Source of the DNA: QQUD01 sp039029915
GTDB taxonomy: Bacteria > Chloroflexota > Anaerolineae > Promineifilales > Promineifilaceae
Length of the DNA stretch: 27,851 nt
Reading direction: 5' to 3'
Assembly: GCA_039029915.1 (NCBI GenBank)
Contig: JBCCFD010000044.1
Coordinates: 1-27,851 of the forward strand
Made by a program: the position numbers and the translations under genes. Under the pieces are notes generated by a model. It had not been told where the DNA came from. It did no database searches and saw only the letters and a list, made by a program, of their open reading frames with translations. This document shows, piece by piece, positions 15,031 to 22,952 of the stretch (within the stretch, counting starts at the first letter, position 1; each line of letters opens with the position of its first letter).

Positions 15031-15609
15031 ATGAACAAAAATCATTTCTTTTTCTTATCTGGGATCGCCTGTATCGCGGCGGGTGTCTTTTTTATTGCGG
15101 ACACAGTCGCTGATTTTATCATACCGAATAACAGCTTTGGCTTAGGCATTTGGGTTTCTTTTTTGGGTTTACACGGGCTAACGGCACTTTATTTTTTACA
15201 AAGGGAACATGGCGGATATTTGAACCTAGCTGGTTATTTGCTTAATTTTACCGGTTTAGCAGGCCTCATTGGTGTTGGATTCGTTAATAACTTCATTTTA
15301 CCGAACATCGAAACGTCAGTAACGCAACAGCTATTATCGGGGCCGCTATTGCCAATTTTTATAACAGTCGGCGTTGTTTATTTAACTGGTGCTCTTTTAT
15401 TTGGTGTTGCCATTTGGCGGGGCAGGATTATTAAACCGTATGCAGCCATTCTTTATATGTTGGGGTCGATTCCAGTGGCGCTTCCGCCCGTTTTTCCAGA
15501 ATTGATTGTCATTGGTGGTGTTATATTTCTTGCCATCAGCTTGGTATTATTTGGCATCCAAATTTTAAAATATTCCAACACGACATCGAATTTGCAGCTT
15601 GGTTTCTGA
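15031..15609 (+). CDS. Multi-pass membrane protein controlled from the PadR intergenic region
   Basis: A 192-residue, strongly hydrophobic protein with about five or six predicted membrane helices (first FLSGIACIAAGVFFIADTV; later LLPIFITVGVVYLTGALLFGVAIW). No catalytic or cofactor motif is evident and I do not recognise the family. AAGGAGA precedes the ATG. It is transcribed divergently from padR under a promoter embedded in palindromes, so the likely role is a ligand- or drug-responsive membrane function, as in other PadR-controlled pairs (inference). Hairpin 15642-15670 follows. Confidence 0.75.
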   Translation: MNKNHFFFLSGIACIAAGVFFIADTVADFIIPNNSFGLGIWVSFLGLHGLTALYFLQREHGGYLNLAGYLLNFTGLAGLIGVGFVNNFILPNIETSVTQQLLSGPLLPIFITVGVVYLTGALLFGVAIWRGRIIKPYAAILYMLGSIPVALPPVFPELIVIGGVIFLAISLVLFGIQILKYSNTTSNLQLGF

Positions 15610-15641
15610 TTCTATTCGGTAAATATCAGCGAATTAACTTG

Positions 15642-15670
15642 TAGTCTGACAAACTTCTTTTGCCAGACTA
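15642..15670 (+). terminator. Hairpin after the membrane protein gene
   Basis: TAGTCTG and CAGACTA pair, and inside them CAAA and TTTG pair across a short loop, giving about 11 bp with one mismatch. It lies 33 nt after the stop. The following U-run is poor, so it may be a weak terminator or mRNA end-protecting hairpin. Confidence 0.45.
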
Positions 15671-15700
15671 ATGGATCAAAACTGTTTGTCAAAACCTTAG

Positions 15701-15744
15701 GTTCCGCTGTCGCTTGCTATCCGGCAAACTTTGTTGAGCGGAAC
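15701..15744 (-). terminator. Hairpin after the glycosidase-like gene
   Basis: GTTCCGCT (15701-15708) is the perfect inverse of AGCGGAAC (15737-15744), directly beyond the stop of the minus-strand gene. The 28-nt loop is long and no U-run follows, so the role as a terminator is tentative. Confidence 0.35.
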
Positions 15745-15745
15745 A

Positions 15746-17020
15746 TTAGCGGTTATTTTGGTAGAAAAATTCTGTGATCACAGGGTGGACAAAACCCGGC
15801 TGAACGAGAGATTGCCACTCCCAAGCTGGGTCCCAGCCCCCGCCCTCCCGATTAGCGATGAGCCAGTATGTAAACACAAAATAGTAAGGCTCGGCATCAG
15901 CCATGTAGCGATATTGCCAGCTAATAAGCTGCGTTTCAACCGCTTTGTCGGTACTGTAAGAACCACCCTCTGTCCCAATAACGGGGAGTGAACGGCCGAT
16001 TCTATTGCGGACAATTTCGTTATAGCTTCTAAACAGCAAAAATCCACCGGGATCATCCAAGGCACGAACACCATGATAGTTGTGAACCGAAAGCCAAGTG
16101 TGATTTAAAAGATGACCGTCTCCATTGTAAATAATGGCTCCCAGTGTGCGATCAAGGAAATCAAAGTGATTATATTCGCCACCGGGGCTTAGGGCGGCAA
16201 TACCAGGCAAGCCGCCATTGGCTATCACTTCCCGCGCTGCTGATGCCCACGTTAGTGCATATTGATTTGGATTAGAAAAACCCTGAGGATTTTCAATGTT
16301 CACGTTAGGTTCGTTATAAAGCTGGTAGTAATAAACCCCTCGGGGCCGATAATGTCTAACGAGCGCACCAACATTTCCATCATACGGTTGAACCCCTGAG
16401 CGAAATAGCCGCATCACGGGCATGATGTCATTGGTAACCAGCTTGTCAACCAAATAATCATTATTCCCGATATTGGTGCCATCATTTAAGAAAACCACCC
16501 ATTTGATGTGCATACGCACCATTTCATCGACGAAGCGATCAACGACCTGTGGCTCTTGACTCACGGTAGGTACCCAGTGCATGCCCCAGCCGTTGTCGTT
16601 GGGTGGTTTAGGGAAGGCTTGGTACGGAATAATTTCGTTTGGCAAATATTGATCAATCGGTTTGACAATAGGGGGCGTCTCAGTTGGCAGGATGGCATCG
16701 GGAGTGGATGTCGTGAAGCGAAAACGAGTTGGCGTTAAAGTTGGTGGTATTTGGGTGCGGGTTGGAATAACGGGGGTGGAGGTAAACACGGCCGTTTCTA
16801 TCCCCGCAACATCAACAACTTGGGCAGCTGTAGCGACCTCAAATTCTTCTGCTGATGGTGTAAACGTTGAGGGAACAGTGCCGACTGGAATCGTCGGCGT
16901 CAATGTGCTGGTTTCCGTCGGTAAGACGACAACCTGAACGCGGGTTGGCAGTTCTTGAGATGTGGATGGCTGGCAAGCCATTAGAGCAAGTAATGATACC
17001 AATACAAGAAGTTTTTTCAT
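15746..17020 (-). CDS. Stalked lipoprotein with a clan GH-A-like glycosidase domain
   Basis: Signal peptide with lipobox L-M-A-C (Cys16), a Thr/Pro/Val-rich stalk to about residue 115, then a TIM-barrel-like domain. The motifs YYQLYNEPN (acid/base Glu after Asn, as in clan GH-A NEP) and VIGTEGG (candidate nucleophile Glu) are placed in the right order and distance for a retaining glycosidase of the GH5/GH39/GH53 type; LNHTWLSVHNYHG may provide His/Tyr of the active site. The substrate is unknown. The domain should act at the outer cell surface. The start lies 3 nt after the cofE stop, so the two are probably co-transcribed although the functional link is unclear. One ACGGCCGT octamer at 16788. 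Confidence 0.8.
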   Translation of the reverse strand: MKKLLVLVSLLALMACQPSTSQELPTRVQVVVLPTETSTLTPTIPVGTVPSTFTPSAEEFEVATAAQVVDVAGIETAVFTSTPVIPTRTQIPPTLTPTRFRFTTSTPDAILPTETPPIVKPIDQYLPNEIIPYQAFPKPPNDNGWGMHWVPTVSQEPQVVDRFVDEMVRMHIKWVVFLNDGTNIGNNDYLVDKLVTNDIMPVMRLFRSGVQPYDGNVGALVRHYRPRGVYYYQLYNEPNVNIENPQGFSNPNQYALTWASAAREVIANGGLPGIAALSPGGEYNHFDFLDRTLGAIIYNGDGHLLNHTWLSVHNYHGVRALDDPGGFLLFRSYNEIVRNRIGRSLPVIGTEGGSYSTDKAVETQLISWQYRYMADAEPYYFVFTYWLIANREGGGWDPAWEWQSLVQPGFVHPVITEFFYQNNR

Positions 17021-17023
17021 TTG

Positions 17024-17788
17024 TTATCGATAAAGATCAAATTCCTTCGGTCGCACGAGATCTGTCGCTTTGCCGTCGGTTTGAGCATAAGTTAGACCGC
17101 GAATATGCACCACGGGCATTCCTTCAGCACCCGGCCCCATGAGCAAGTCGGCCGTAGCGGCAATTTCATCAGCAATCGCGATTTCAGTCACTTTTAAAGT
17201 ATAGCCAAACAGGTCGGTATCGCCACGCCGGTCGAGCAGGGCAGGCATGCCCGCAACACCAATCGCAATACCCGTTTGGCCAAGACGAAACGGCCGTCCA
17301 TGACTGTCAGTAATGACAATACCAACAGCCACACCAGTTTTCTCAAGCAAAGCTTGGCGCAGTTGCGCAGCAGATTTATCGGGATCAACTGGCAAAAGCA
17401 GGACCACCTCATCACCATCTGGCTGCTTGATATTTGAGCGATCGATGCCAGCATTGGCACTGGTAAACCCAAGATTGTGACGAACGACCAGCACGCCTTT
17501 GCGCATGCGGGAAATCTCTTCGCTTTCATTTAATATCAATTCAACTAAACGGGGATCTTTGTCAACCTGCTCGCCAACTTCCAAAGCACGTTCGCTTGGC
17601 TGAACGGTACTTAACAGAACTTTGCGTCCCTCTGATTTGGAAACGATTTTTTGAGCTACCGCCAAAATATCGCCATCACGGAGCGCCAATCCAGCTTCAG
17701 CTAGCCTTGCCAAAATCAGCTCCGGTAGGTTGTCCCCTTTTTGTACCTGGGGAATATTTGGAACGGCCGTAACGGTAAACTGTGTCAT
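17024..17788 (-). CDS. cofE: Coenzyme F420-0:L-glutamate ligase
   Basis: A 254-residue CofE-type protein. It adds L-glutamate residues to F420-0 using GTP, forming the polyglutamate tail of the deazaflavin cofactor F420. Family signatures are clear: GDILAVAQKIVSKSEGR near the N-terminus, MRKGVLVVRHNLGFTSANAGIDRSN in the middle and ITDSHGRPFRLGQTGIAIGVAG in the C-terminal half. It lacks the extra nitroreductase-like domain found in mycobacterial FbiB. It lies directly after the F420:NADPH oxidoreductase gene (71-nt spacer with STRR-like repeats) and 3 nt before the glycosidase-like gene, all on the minus strand. Two ACGGCCGT octamers (17290, 17763). Confidence 0.95.
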   Translation of the reverse strand: MTQFTVTAVPNIPQVQKGDNLPELILARLAEAGLALRDGDILAVAQKIVSKSEGRKVLLSTVQPSERALEVGEQVDKDPRLVELILNESEEISRMRKGVLVVRHNLGFTSANAGIDRSNIKQPDGDEVVLLLPVDPDKSAAQLRQALLEKTGVAVGIVITDSHGRPFRLGQTGIAIGVAGMPALLDRRGDTDLFGYTLKVTEIAIADEIAATADLLMGPGAEGMPVVHIRGLTYAQTDGKATDLVRPKEFDLYR

Positions 17789-17859
17789 AATCTGGAGAAA
17801 ATTAGGAACTGGGAATCAGTCGTTTAAAAATTTACCAATGACCCAATTCTCCAACTCCC
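17789..17859. repeat. Spacer of degenerate short repeats with complementary arms (npdG-cofE)
   Basis: A G-rich arm of units like TTAGGAA, CTGGGAA (about 17792-17820) faces a C-rich arm of units like CCCAATT, CTCCAACTCCC (about 17834-17859). The arms are roughly complementary and could fold as an imperfect hairpin. The unit length and composition recall cyanobacterial STRR sequences. Confidence 0.55.
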
Positions 17860-18510
17860 TTATTCAATCCCCGTAATCCTAATCCCAGCGCTTTTTGATT
17901 TATAAATAATATTAATCGCAATCAGAACAGAGGTTAGGTTTTCAGCCACAACAGCATTTTGGATCGCTCCACCGTTCACCCCACGCATGCCTGCATCTGC
18001 ACATAGGTCAATGACGACCTGTTTATCCGCTTTTTTAGCGCCAAAAACGAGAACATCACAATCCATTTTATGCTCTAAATCAGTAAGGTGATGGGCACCA
18101 ATATTTTGGAAAGCAGCAATGACGCGAGTATCCTCACCAAGCTGGTCTTGCGCTTCTTCAGCGGCTGATTTGCCGCTTTCTAGTAGCTGAACGCGTGACT
18201 TTTTCTCGCCTGTTGTGGCAACCACCGTCAATAATATTTTGCCAACCAGCTGTTCTTCAACTGATTCTAAAGTAGAGGCTTGGGCCCAGTAAGGCACAGA
18301 CAGAACGACCAGTTCAGCTTGGGCAGCAGCGGTAGCGTTGTCAGAACCAGAAACGGCCGCTTCCGGCAAGCGCTCTTTCATATCAACCGCTGCTTGTTCA
18401 CCTTTTTCAGCTTTTCGTGACCCAATAAATATTTCATGCCCGGCAGCGGCCCAACGATAGCCTAAGCCAAATCCTTCACTACCTGTTCCACCTAAAATTG
18501 CAATCTTCAA
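17860..18510 (-). CDS. npdG: F420:NADPH oxidoreductase
   Basis: A 216-residue Rossmann protein of the Fno/NpdG family, which passes hydride between reduced F420 and NADP+. The dinucleotide loop is MKIAILGGTGSEGFGLGYRWAAAGH, with SR at the end of the second strand (FIGSRKAEKGEQAA), the usual NADP 2'-phosphate contact. Later blocks (VLSVPYWAQ, AFQNIGAHHL, CDVLVFG, GMRGVNGGAIQNAVVAENLTSVLI) also match the family. Its position beside cofE supports F420 use in this organism. Upstream on the same strand, after a repeat-filled spacer, is the SsnA-like amidohydrolase. No ACGGCCGT octamer, only the near match ACGGCCGC at about 18353. Confidence 0.93.
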   Translation of the reverse strand: MKIAILGGTGSEGFGLGYRWAAAGHEIFIGSRKAEKGEQAAVDMKERLPEAAVSGSDNATAAAQAELVVLSVPYWAQASTLESVEEQLVGKILLTVVATTGEKKSRVQLLESGKSAAEEAQDQLGEDTRVIAAFQNIGAHHLTDLEHKMDCDVLVFGAKKADKQVVIDLCADAGMRGVNGGAIQNAVVAENLTSVLIAINIIYKSKSAGIRITGIE

Positions 18511-18525
18511 AAATACACCTCTTTG

Positions 18526-18632
18526 TTGGAGACTTGGGACTGGGAATTAGGAGTTGGGGCTCGGGTAGCAAGAATATGAAAAGTCAACCAAATACCCAAT
18601 TACCTAATTATCCAATCTCTAATCTCTAATTG
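18526..18632. repeat. Degenerate 7-8-bp tandem repeats with complementary arms (ssnA-npdG)
   Basis: From 18528 to 18566 consecutive 7-mers read like GGGACTG, GGAATTA, GGAGTTG, GGGCTCG. From 18588 to 18632 the opposite type appears (CCCAATTA, CCTAATTA, TCCAATC, TCTAATC, TCTAATT). The arms are roughly complementary. The last units run through the stop codon and last three sense codons of ssnA. Confidence 0.65.
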
Positions 18633-19983
18633 TTTCGTATCTCTGCCATACCTGAGCGGCTAATTCTCGGCTTCGTGCTGTAATTTCGGCCTCGTCAAGG
18701 GTGAGCAGCTCTCGATTGTGCATAAGCAGCTTTCCGTTTACGATCGTCGTCGTGACCATACTGCTCTCAAAGCCAAAAATGATGTGCCACGGCAGATTTC
18801 CTTCAGAAAGCGGCGTTGTTGCATGGTAATCAACAAATATAATGTCAGCAACCGCCCCTTCGACAAGCTTACCAATCTTTAAGCCGGGCCAAAGCATTTC
18901 AGCAAGTGCGGCATTGTTGTAAATACCCATCTGAACCACGTCCATGCCGTTGGCGCGACGCGGGTCGCGGTGGACTTGCTTATGCATCAGATAAGTCATT
19001 TTCCATTCAGCCCACATATTATTGCTAAACCCATCATTTCCCAAGCAAACCGGCACGCCTAGTCGCAACAGGCTTTCAATATCTGCCGCGCCAACTGCAT
19101 TGTTCATGTTGCTTCGCGGCTGATGCGTCACCCACGCCCCCGTTTCTTTGATGATGTTCATCTCTTCAGCGTCGATGTGAACGCCATGGGCGATGATGCT
19201 TTTGGAGCCAAGCAGGCCAAAATCTCGGAGGCGATGCACCACTCGTTTGCCATATTTATACAAAGAGTCGTATTCATCCGCTTCATGCTCGGCAACGTGA
19301 ATATGGAAACCGGTGTCGATATCATGAACGGCCGTTACGCAATCGGCCAATGTTTCATCACGTAAGGAAAGCGACGCGTGCAAGCCAAATGTCCCTGCCA
19401 GAAGCTGATCCTCATTTCGGTCTGCCAATGTTTTGAGAAAGCGGACATTTTCGCCAATGCCAGCTTGGGTACCGGTACGACCTTGGCGATCAGTGACCTC
19501 ATAACAGAGGGCTGTACGCACACCAGCCTGTTGAACGGCATCTGCAATTTGGTCAAGCGAGCCATCAATTGCGTTTGGGCTGGCGTGATGGTCTACAAGC
19601 GTGGTGGTGCCGTGCTTGATGGCGTCTACCAAACTCACCAAGGCACTATATTGAACATCGAGGTCAAATAAAGCGCGATCGAGCCGCCACCAGAGGCGTT
19701 CTAAAATGTCTGGAAAATCTTTTAGAGCTGGTCCTGGAATGGCCATCCCGCGGGCAAAGGCACCATAAAAATGGGTGTGCGCACAAATGTTGCCCGGCAT
19801 CACTAACTGCCCTTTGGCATCTAACGTTTCGACGTCTGGGTATTGATTAATGAGCTCGGCTTGGTCGGAAATCGCGTGAATTTTGCCATCGATCACAAGG
19901 ATAGCGTGCTGTTCTAAAAATTGGTTTTCTGGCTCCCATGTCACAATACGGCCGTTGATTATTAGTAATCTGGTGACTGCCAT
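18619..19983 (-). CDS. ssnA: SsnA-type amidohydrolase
   Basis: Amidohydrolase-superfamily protein of 454 residues. Metal ligands His69 and His71 (HTH after VMPGNICA), HIHVAEH in the middle, IIAHGVH and LGNDGFSNNMW with the catalytic Asp are in the standard order of a one-metal deaminase/hydrolase. The blocks LWWRLDRAL, DHHASP and RSNMNN are those I remember from E. coli SsnA, a putative aminohydrolase whose gene lies in a selenium/purine catabolism region. The substrate is not established; a purine, pterin or guanidino compound is possible. It heads a minus-strand series with npdG, cofE and the glycosidase-like gene, but the repeat-filled spacer may separate them. The C-terminal residues IRD and the stop are encoded inside short repeats. 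Two ACGGCCGT octamers (19328, 19948). Confidence 0.9.
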   Translation of the reverse strand: MAVTRLLIINGRIVTWEPENQFLEQHAILVIDGKIHAISDQAELINQYPDVETLDAKGQLVMPGNICAHTHFYGAFARGMAIPGPALKDFPDILERLWWRLDRALFDLDVQYSALVSLVDAIKHGTTTLVDHHASPNAIDGSLDQIADAVQQAGVRTALCYEVTDRQGRTGTQAGIGENVRFLKTLADRNEDQLLAGTFGLHASLSLRDETLADCVTAVHDIDTGFHIHVAEHEADEYDSLYKYGKRVVHRLRDFGLLGSKSIIAHGVHIDAEEMNIIKETGAWVTHQPRSNMNNAVGAADIESLLRLGVPVCLGNDGFSNNMWAEWKMTYLMHKQVHRDPRRANGMDVVQMGIYNNAALAEMLWPGLKIGKLVEGAVADIIFVDYHATTPLSEGNLPWHIIFGFESSMVTTTIVNGKLLMHNRELLTLDEAEITARSRELAAQVWQRYETIRD

Positions 19984-20164
19984 AAATTTACCTTCTATCT
20001 TTAACTTAGATGTTCCTTGGTTTGCTAGCTTTTCAAACTTGGTTCAGCTACACTTTTGGGTAAGAATATCATATTTAACTGCATCTATATGATGTAGGTC
20101 TTAAAAATTACCATCCAAGTGATGACATAAATTATAACCGAGTTTAGGTTTAGGAGCTTTAATC

Positions 20165-20491
20165 ATGGCTACAATTGATGTAACAGATTCAACCTTCCAA
20201 AGTGAAGTTTTAGATTCAGACAAGCCAGTATTGGTCGATTTCTGGGCTGATTGGTGTGGTCCTTGCCGCATGATCGCCCCTTCAATCAAAGATATTTCTG
20301 AAGAGTATGGCGAAACTTTGAAGGTAGCAAAAGTTGACGTTGACGACAATCCAGCCGTTCCAGGACGTTATGGCGTAGTTGGTATCCCCACGCTGATGTT
20401 ATTCAAGGGTGGCGAGGTTGTTGAACGCGTAACGGGTGCTATGCCGAAAGACAGCATTGTTGCAAAAGTATTGCCTCACATCAACGAGTAG
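20165..20491 (+). CDS. trxA: Thioredoxin
   Basis: A classic 108-residue thioredoxin: active site FWADWCGPCRM with Cys31 and Cys34, the buried Asp before it (VLVDFW), the cis-Pro loop GIPTLMLFKGGEVVERVTGA, and the C-terminal helix. It reduces protein disulfides in the cytoplasm with thioredoxin reductase. TAGGAGC is upstream of the ATG. It is transcribed divergently from ssnA and ends in a strong UUCG terminator, so it is likely monocistronic. The 21-nt palindromic sequence shared with the ridA 3' end sits between the stop and terminator. Confidence 0.97.
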   Translation: MATIDVTDSTFQSEVLDSDKPVLVDFWADWCGPCRMIAPSIKDISEEYGETLKVAKVDVDDNPAVPGRYGVVGIPTLMLFKGGEVVERVTGAMPKDSIVAKVLPHINE

Positions 20492-20495
20492 ATTT

Positions 20496-20516
20496 ATTAC
20501 TTTGTTACCAAAGTTT
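20496..20516 (+). repeat. 21-nt palindrome-containing repeat after trxA (copy 1)
   Basis: The core ACTTTGTTACCAAAGT (6-bp arms, 4-nt centre) and its flanks are identical over 21 nt to the minus strand of 23161-23181, just after the ridA stop. A 21-nt match by chance in this window is very unlikely. Confidence 0.7.
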
Positions 20517-20519
20517 ATA

Positions 20520-20546
20520 GGGCTGGCCTTCGGGTCAGCCCTTTTT
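20520..20546 (+). terminator. Intrinsic terminator of trxA with UUCG tetraloop
   Basis: GGGCTGGCC, the tetraloop TTCG, then GGTCAGCCC and TTTTT: nine pairs (one G-U) closed by the very stable C(UUCG)G loop and followed by a U-run. It is 28 nt beyond the trxA stop and ends just before the convergent kinase gene. Confidence 0.93.
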
Positions 20547-20554
20547 GTTTGTAC

Positions 20555-22015
20555 TTAGGAGGGGCGGGTTTGAATAATTGTGGTTGCCTGAGGATTGTTT
20601 GTTCTGGGCAGGCGCACTGTAAAGATGCTGCCTTTCCCAATCTCGCTTTGGGCTGAAATACGGCCGTTATGGAGCTGCACCAACTCATTCACAATCGCTA
20701 GACCCAGCCCAGTCCCCTGCTTTGGTTTATTCTGTCTGGATTTGTCCACCTGATAAAATCGTTCAAAAATACGCGCTAAATCTTCTGGCGGAATTCCCTT
20801 ACCCGTATCTTGGACAATAAAATCAACGGCCCCATCACCATGTGGATGGATATCTAAATGCACCCGCCCACCTGAAGGAGTGTGCGTAATTGCATTATCC
20901 ACTAAATTTGTAAACACCTGCATCAGGCGATCGGTGTCTCCCATAATGGGCGGAACGGCCGTTTTATCAACCGTAAAATGGACGCCCTTTTCTTGCGCTT
21001 TAACCATCAAGTTACGCGTCACATCATCTCCAATTTGGCAGAGATCAACAAATGTTAAATTAAGCGTCAGCTGTCCCGATTCGATTTTGGCAAGGTCAAG
21101 AAGCTCTTGCACCATTCGCGCCATTCGTTCTGACTCATCGTGAATAACACGAGCGGCCTGCTGCTGTAGCTCGGGCGTTACGGCCGTTCCGTCTAATATC
21201 GCCTGGCTCCATCCCTGAATCGACGTAATCGGCGTCTTTAAATCATGCGAAACATTCGCGACAAAATCACGTTGCGCCTGGCGCGTCAATGCCACCTGTG
21301 TAGACATGAGATTAAAGCTGTTGGCCATGCTTTGGACCTCAGAAGGACCGCGCATTTCAATCGTTTGTTCATACTCTCCATCTGCTATCGCCTCCGCCGC
21401 TTGGGCCATGCGCGATAACGGCCGTGCAATAGCGGCCGCCACCCCAAAAGCTAAAAAGATGGCTATCAAAAAAGTAATTCCGGAAGCGGTTAACAAGAGT
21501 TGGCCTAATCTGAGGTCTTGGAAATAAGACAGACGAGAAGGTTCAGGTGTGGCATAAACGATTAAAAATTGCCCAAAAGTGGTGTCGGTTCGGGAATAGA
21601 CAAGCCATTCATTCCCTTTTTCTCTAGCGTATAAACCGGCAATCACTTCAGGATCACCAAGATTGAAGCGAAACGAGTTCTCAAGCGAATCGCCCTGCCA
21701 CCGGTTATTGTTACTGTCTAATAAAATCTGTTGATTGCGATTGACGATTAAGACCCGAACGTTGTTTTCTACAGAGGCTTGCGCCAAAACATCAAAATAA
21801 TCCTCTGTATCTCCCCCTGCCCTTTGGATCCGGCGCAGCTCGCTTGAGCTTGTTAAGCTAACCGCTTCTAGCTGTTGGAAGGATGGCAAATACCTGATTC
21901 TTGGTAGCGAGCCAATCAAAAACGCTGCCACCAAAATAAAAAACAGAACTAAAAAAATGAGTCCTGAAAAAGATAAAAGCAACCAACTGCGAAGTGAGCG
22001 AAGCATAGTCAACAT
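20555..22015 (-). CDS. Membrane sensor histidine kinase, PhoR/ResE type
   Basis: Topology: a membrane helix near the N-terminus (LLLSFSGLIFLVLFFILVAA), an extracytoplasmic sensor region of about 140 residues, a second helix (about 175-195), HAMP (AIARPLSRMAQAAEAIADGEY), HisKA dimerisation domain with the phosphorylated His in NVSHDLKTPITSIQGW, and HATPase_c with N-box (VDNAIT), G1 (DTGKGIPP) and G2 (GTGLGLAIV). The sensor region has no motif that reveals the signal. It lies downstream of its response regulator on the same strand, separated by a 164-nt repeat-containing spacer. Second ATG at 22006 is an alternative start. Four ACGGCCGT octamers (20660, 20955, 21180, 21418) make it the gene richest in that motif. 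Confidence 0.95.
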   Translation of the reverse strand: MLTMLRSLRSWLLLSFSGLIFLVLFFILVAAFLIGSLPRIRYLPSFQQLEAVSLTSSSELRRIQRAGGDTEDYFDVLAQASVENNVRVLIVNRNQQILLDSNNNRWQGDSLENSFRFNLGDPEVIAGLYAREKGNEWLVYSRTDTTFGQFLIVYATPEPSRLSYFQDLRLGQLLLTASGITFLIAIFLAFGVAAAIARPLSRMAQAAEAIADGEYEQTIEMRGPSEVQSMANSFNLMSTQVALTRQAQRDFVANVSHDLKTPITSIQGWSQAILDGTAVTPELQQQAARVIHDESERMARMVQELLDLAKIESGQLTLNLTFVDLCQIGDDVTRNLMVKAQEKGVHFTVDKTAVPPIMGDTDRLMQVFTNLVDNAITHTPSGGRVHLDIHPHGDGAVDFIVQDTGKGIPPEDLARIFERFYQVDKSRQNKPKQGTGLGLAIVNELVQLHNGRISAQSEIGKGSIFTVRLPRTNNPQATTIIQTRPS

Positions 22016-22073
22016 AGCGTAAGTCTACCAAATGAGATATGGGTGATTTTTTTGTAAAGGGAGTGTAAACAGA

Positions 22074-22179
22074 CTGCCAAGTGGCAAGTTGCAAAGTGGT
22101 AAGTCGCAATCTTGAGGGTAACGAGCGATCTCAACAAATACCCCATCCAATCTACACTCTAGCTCTATCCTCTACTGCT
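22074..22179. repeat. Degenerate heptamer repeats between the response regulator and kinase genes
   Basis: One arm (about 22076-22112) consists of 7-mers such as CAAGTGG, CAAGTTG, AAAGTGG, TAAGTCG. The other (about 22146-22174) consists of CCAATCT, ACACTCT, AGCTCTA, TCCTCTA. It resembles the two spacers around npdG in style but not in exact sequence. Confidence 0.5.
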
Positions 22180-22869
22180 TTACGCCTCATCACGAATCAG
22201 CTTATATCCCATCCCCCAAATCGTTTCAATGGATACCTCACTGCCAGCCAGTTTATCGCGAAGATGGGCAATATGGACATCCACCGTGCGGGTCTGTCCG
22301 TAAAACTCATACCCCCAAACAAGATCAAGCAGTTGATCACGAGACAAGACGATATTGACATGATCCATCAGCGTGAGAATTAAATCAAATTCTTTGGTTC
22401 TTAAATTAACGCGTTTACCATCAACTTTTACTTCTCGGCTAACGGGATCAACAAGCAGTTTGCCGAGTTCGCGGGCCGTTTTCTCATCTGCTTGATTAAC
22501 TGGCTTAACTCGACGCAAGACGGCCCGAACGCGGGCCACCAGTTCGCGAGGGTTGAACGGTTTGGTTAAATAATCATCAGCTCCCATTTCAAGACCAACA
22601 ATTTTGTCAATATCTTCATCACGAGCTGTCAGCATTAAGATGGGCACGTTGCTATCTACCCGCACGCGGCGGCACACTTCCCAACCGTCGATTTCAGGTA
22701 ACATGAGGTCAAGCACCATCAATGTGGGATCGAGGGCTTTGACTTTTTCGAGGGCTTCAGTACCATCAACGGCCGTTTCTACCTGATACCCCTCTTTTTC
22801 CAAATAAAGTCGCGCTAAATCCCGAATATTTTGTTCATCATCAACAACAAGGATGGTGTCCTGACTCAT
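22180..22869 (-). CDS. OmpR/PhoB-family response regulator
   Basis: A 229-residue two-domain regulator. The receiver has the acidic pair Asp10/Asp11, phospho-acceptor Asp54 in MVLDLMLPEIDGW, the Thr of LTARDED and the Lys of YLTKPF. The C-terminal winged-helix domain (about 130-229) contains NLRTKEFDLILTLMDHVNIVLSRDQLL and the recognition region YGQTRTVDVHIAHLRDKL. Phosphorylated by the adjacent kinase it should bind direct repeats and control transcription. Upstream, the 311-nt gap to ridA contains the 118-bp repeat; no strong promoter pair was recognised there. One ACGGCCGT octamer at 22769. Confidence 0.96.
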   Translation of the reverse strand: MSQDTILVVDDEQNIRDLARLYLEKEGYQVETAVDGTEALEKVKALDPTLMVLDLMLPEIDGWEVCRRVRVDSNVPILMLTARDEDIDKIVGLEMGADDYLTKPFNPRELVARVRAVLRRVKPVNQADEKTARELGKLLVDPVSREVKVDGKRVNLRTKEFDLILTLMDHVNIVLSRDQLLDLVWGYEFYGQTRTVDVHIAHLRDKLAGSEVSIETIWGMGYKLIRDEA

Positions 22870-22952
22870 GAAACCTCACTTTAGTAAAGAACAAAAGACC
22901 TTGCGAATAAAACAGCTTCGCAGTAGTTTTAGTTCTCTTGTAAGTAAATCGC

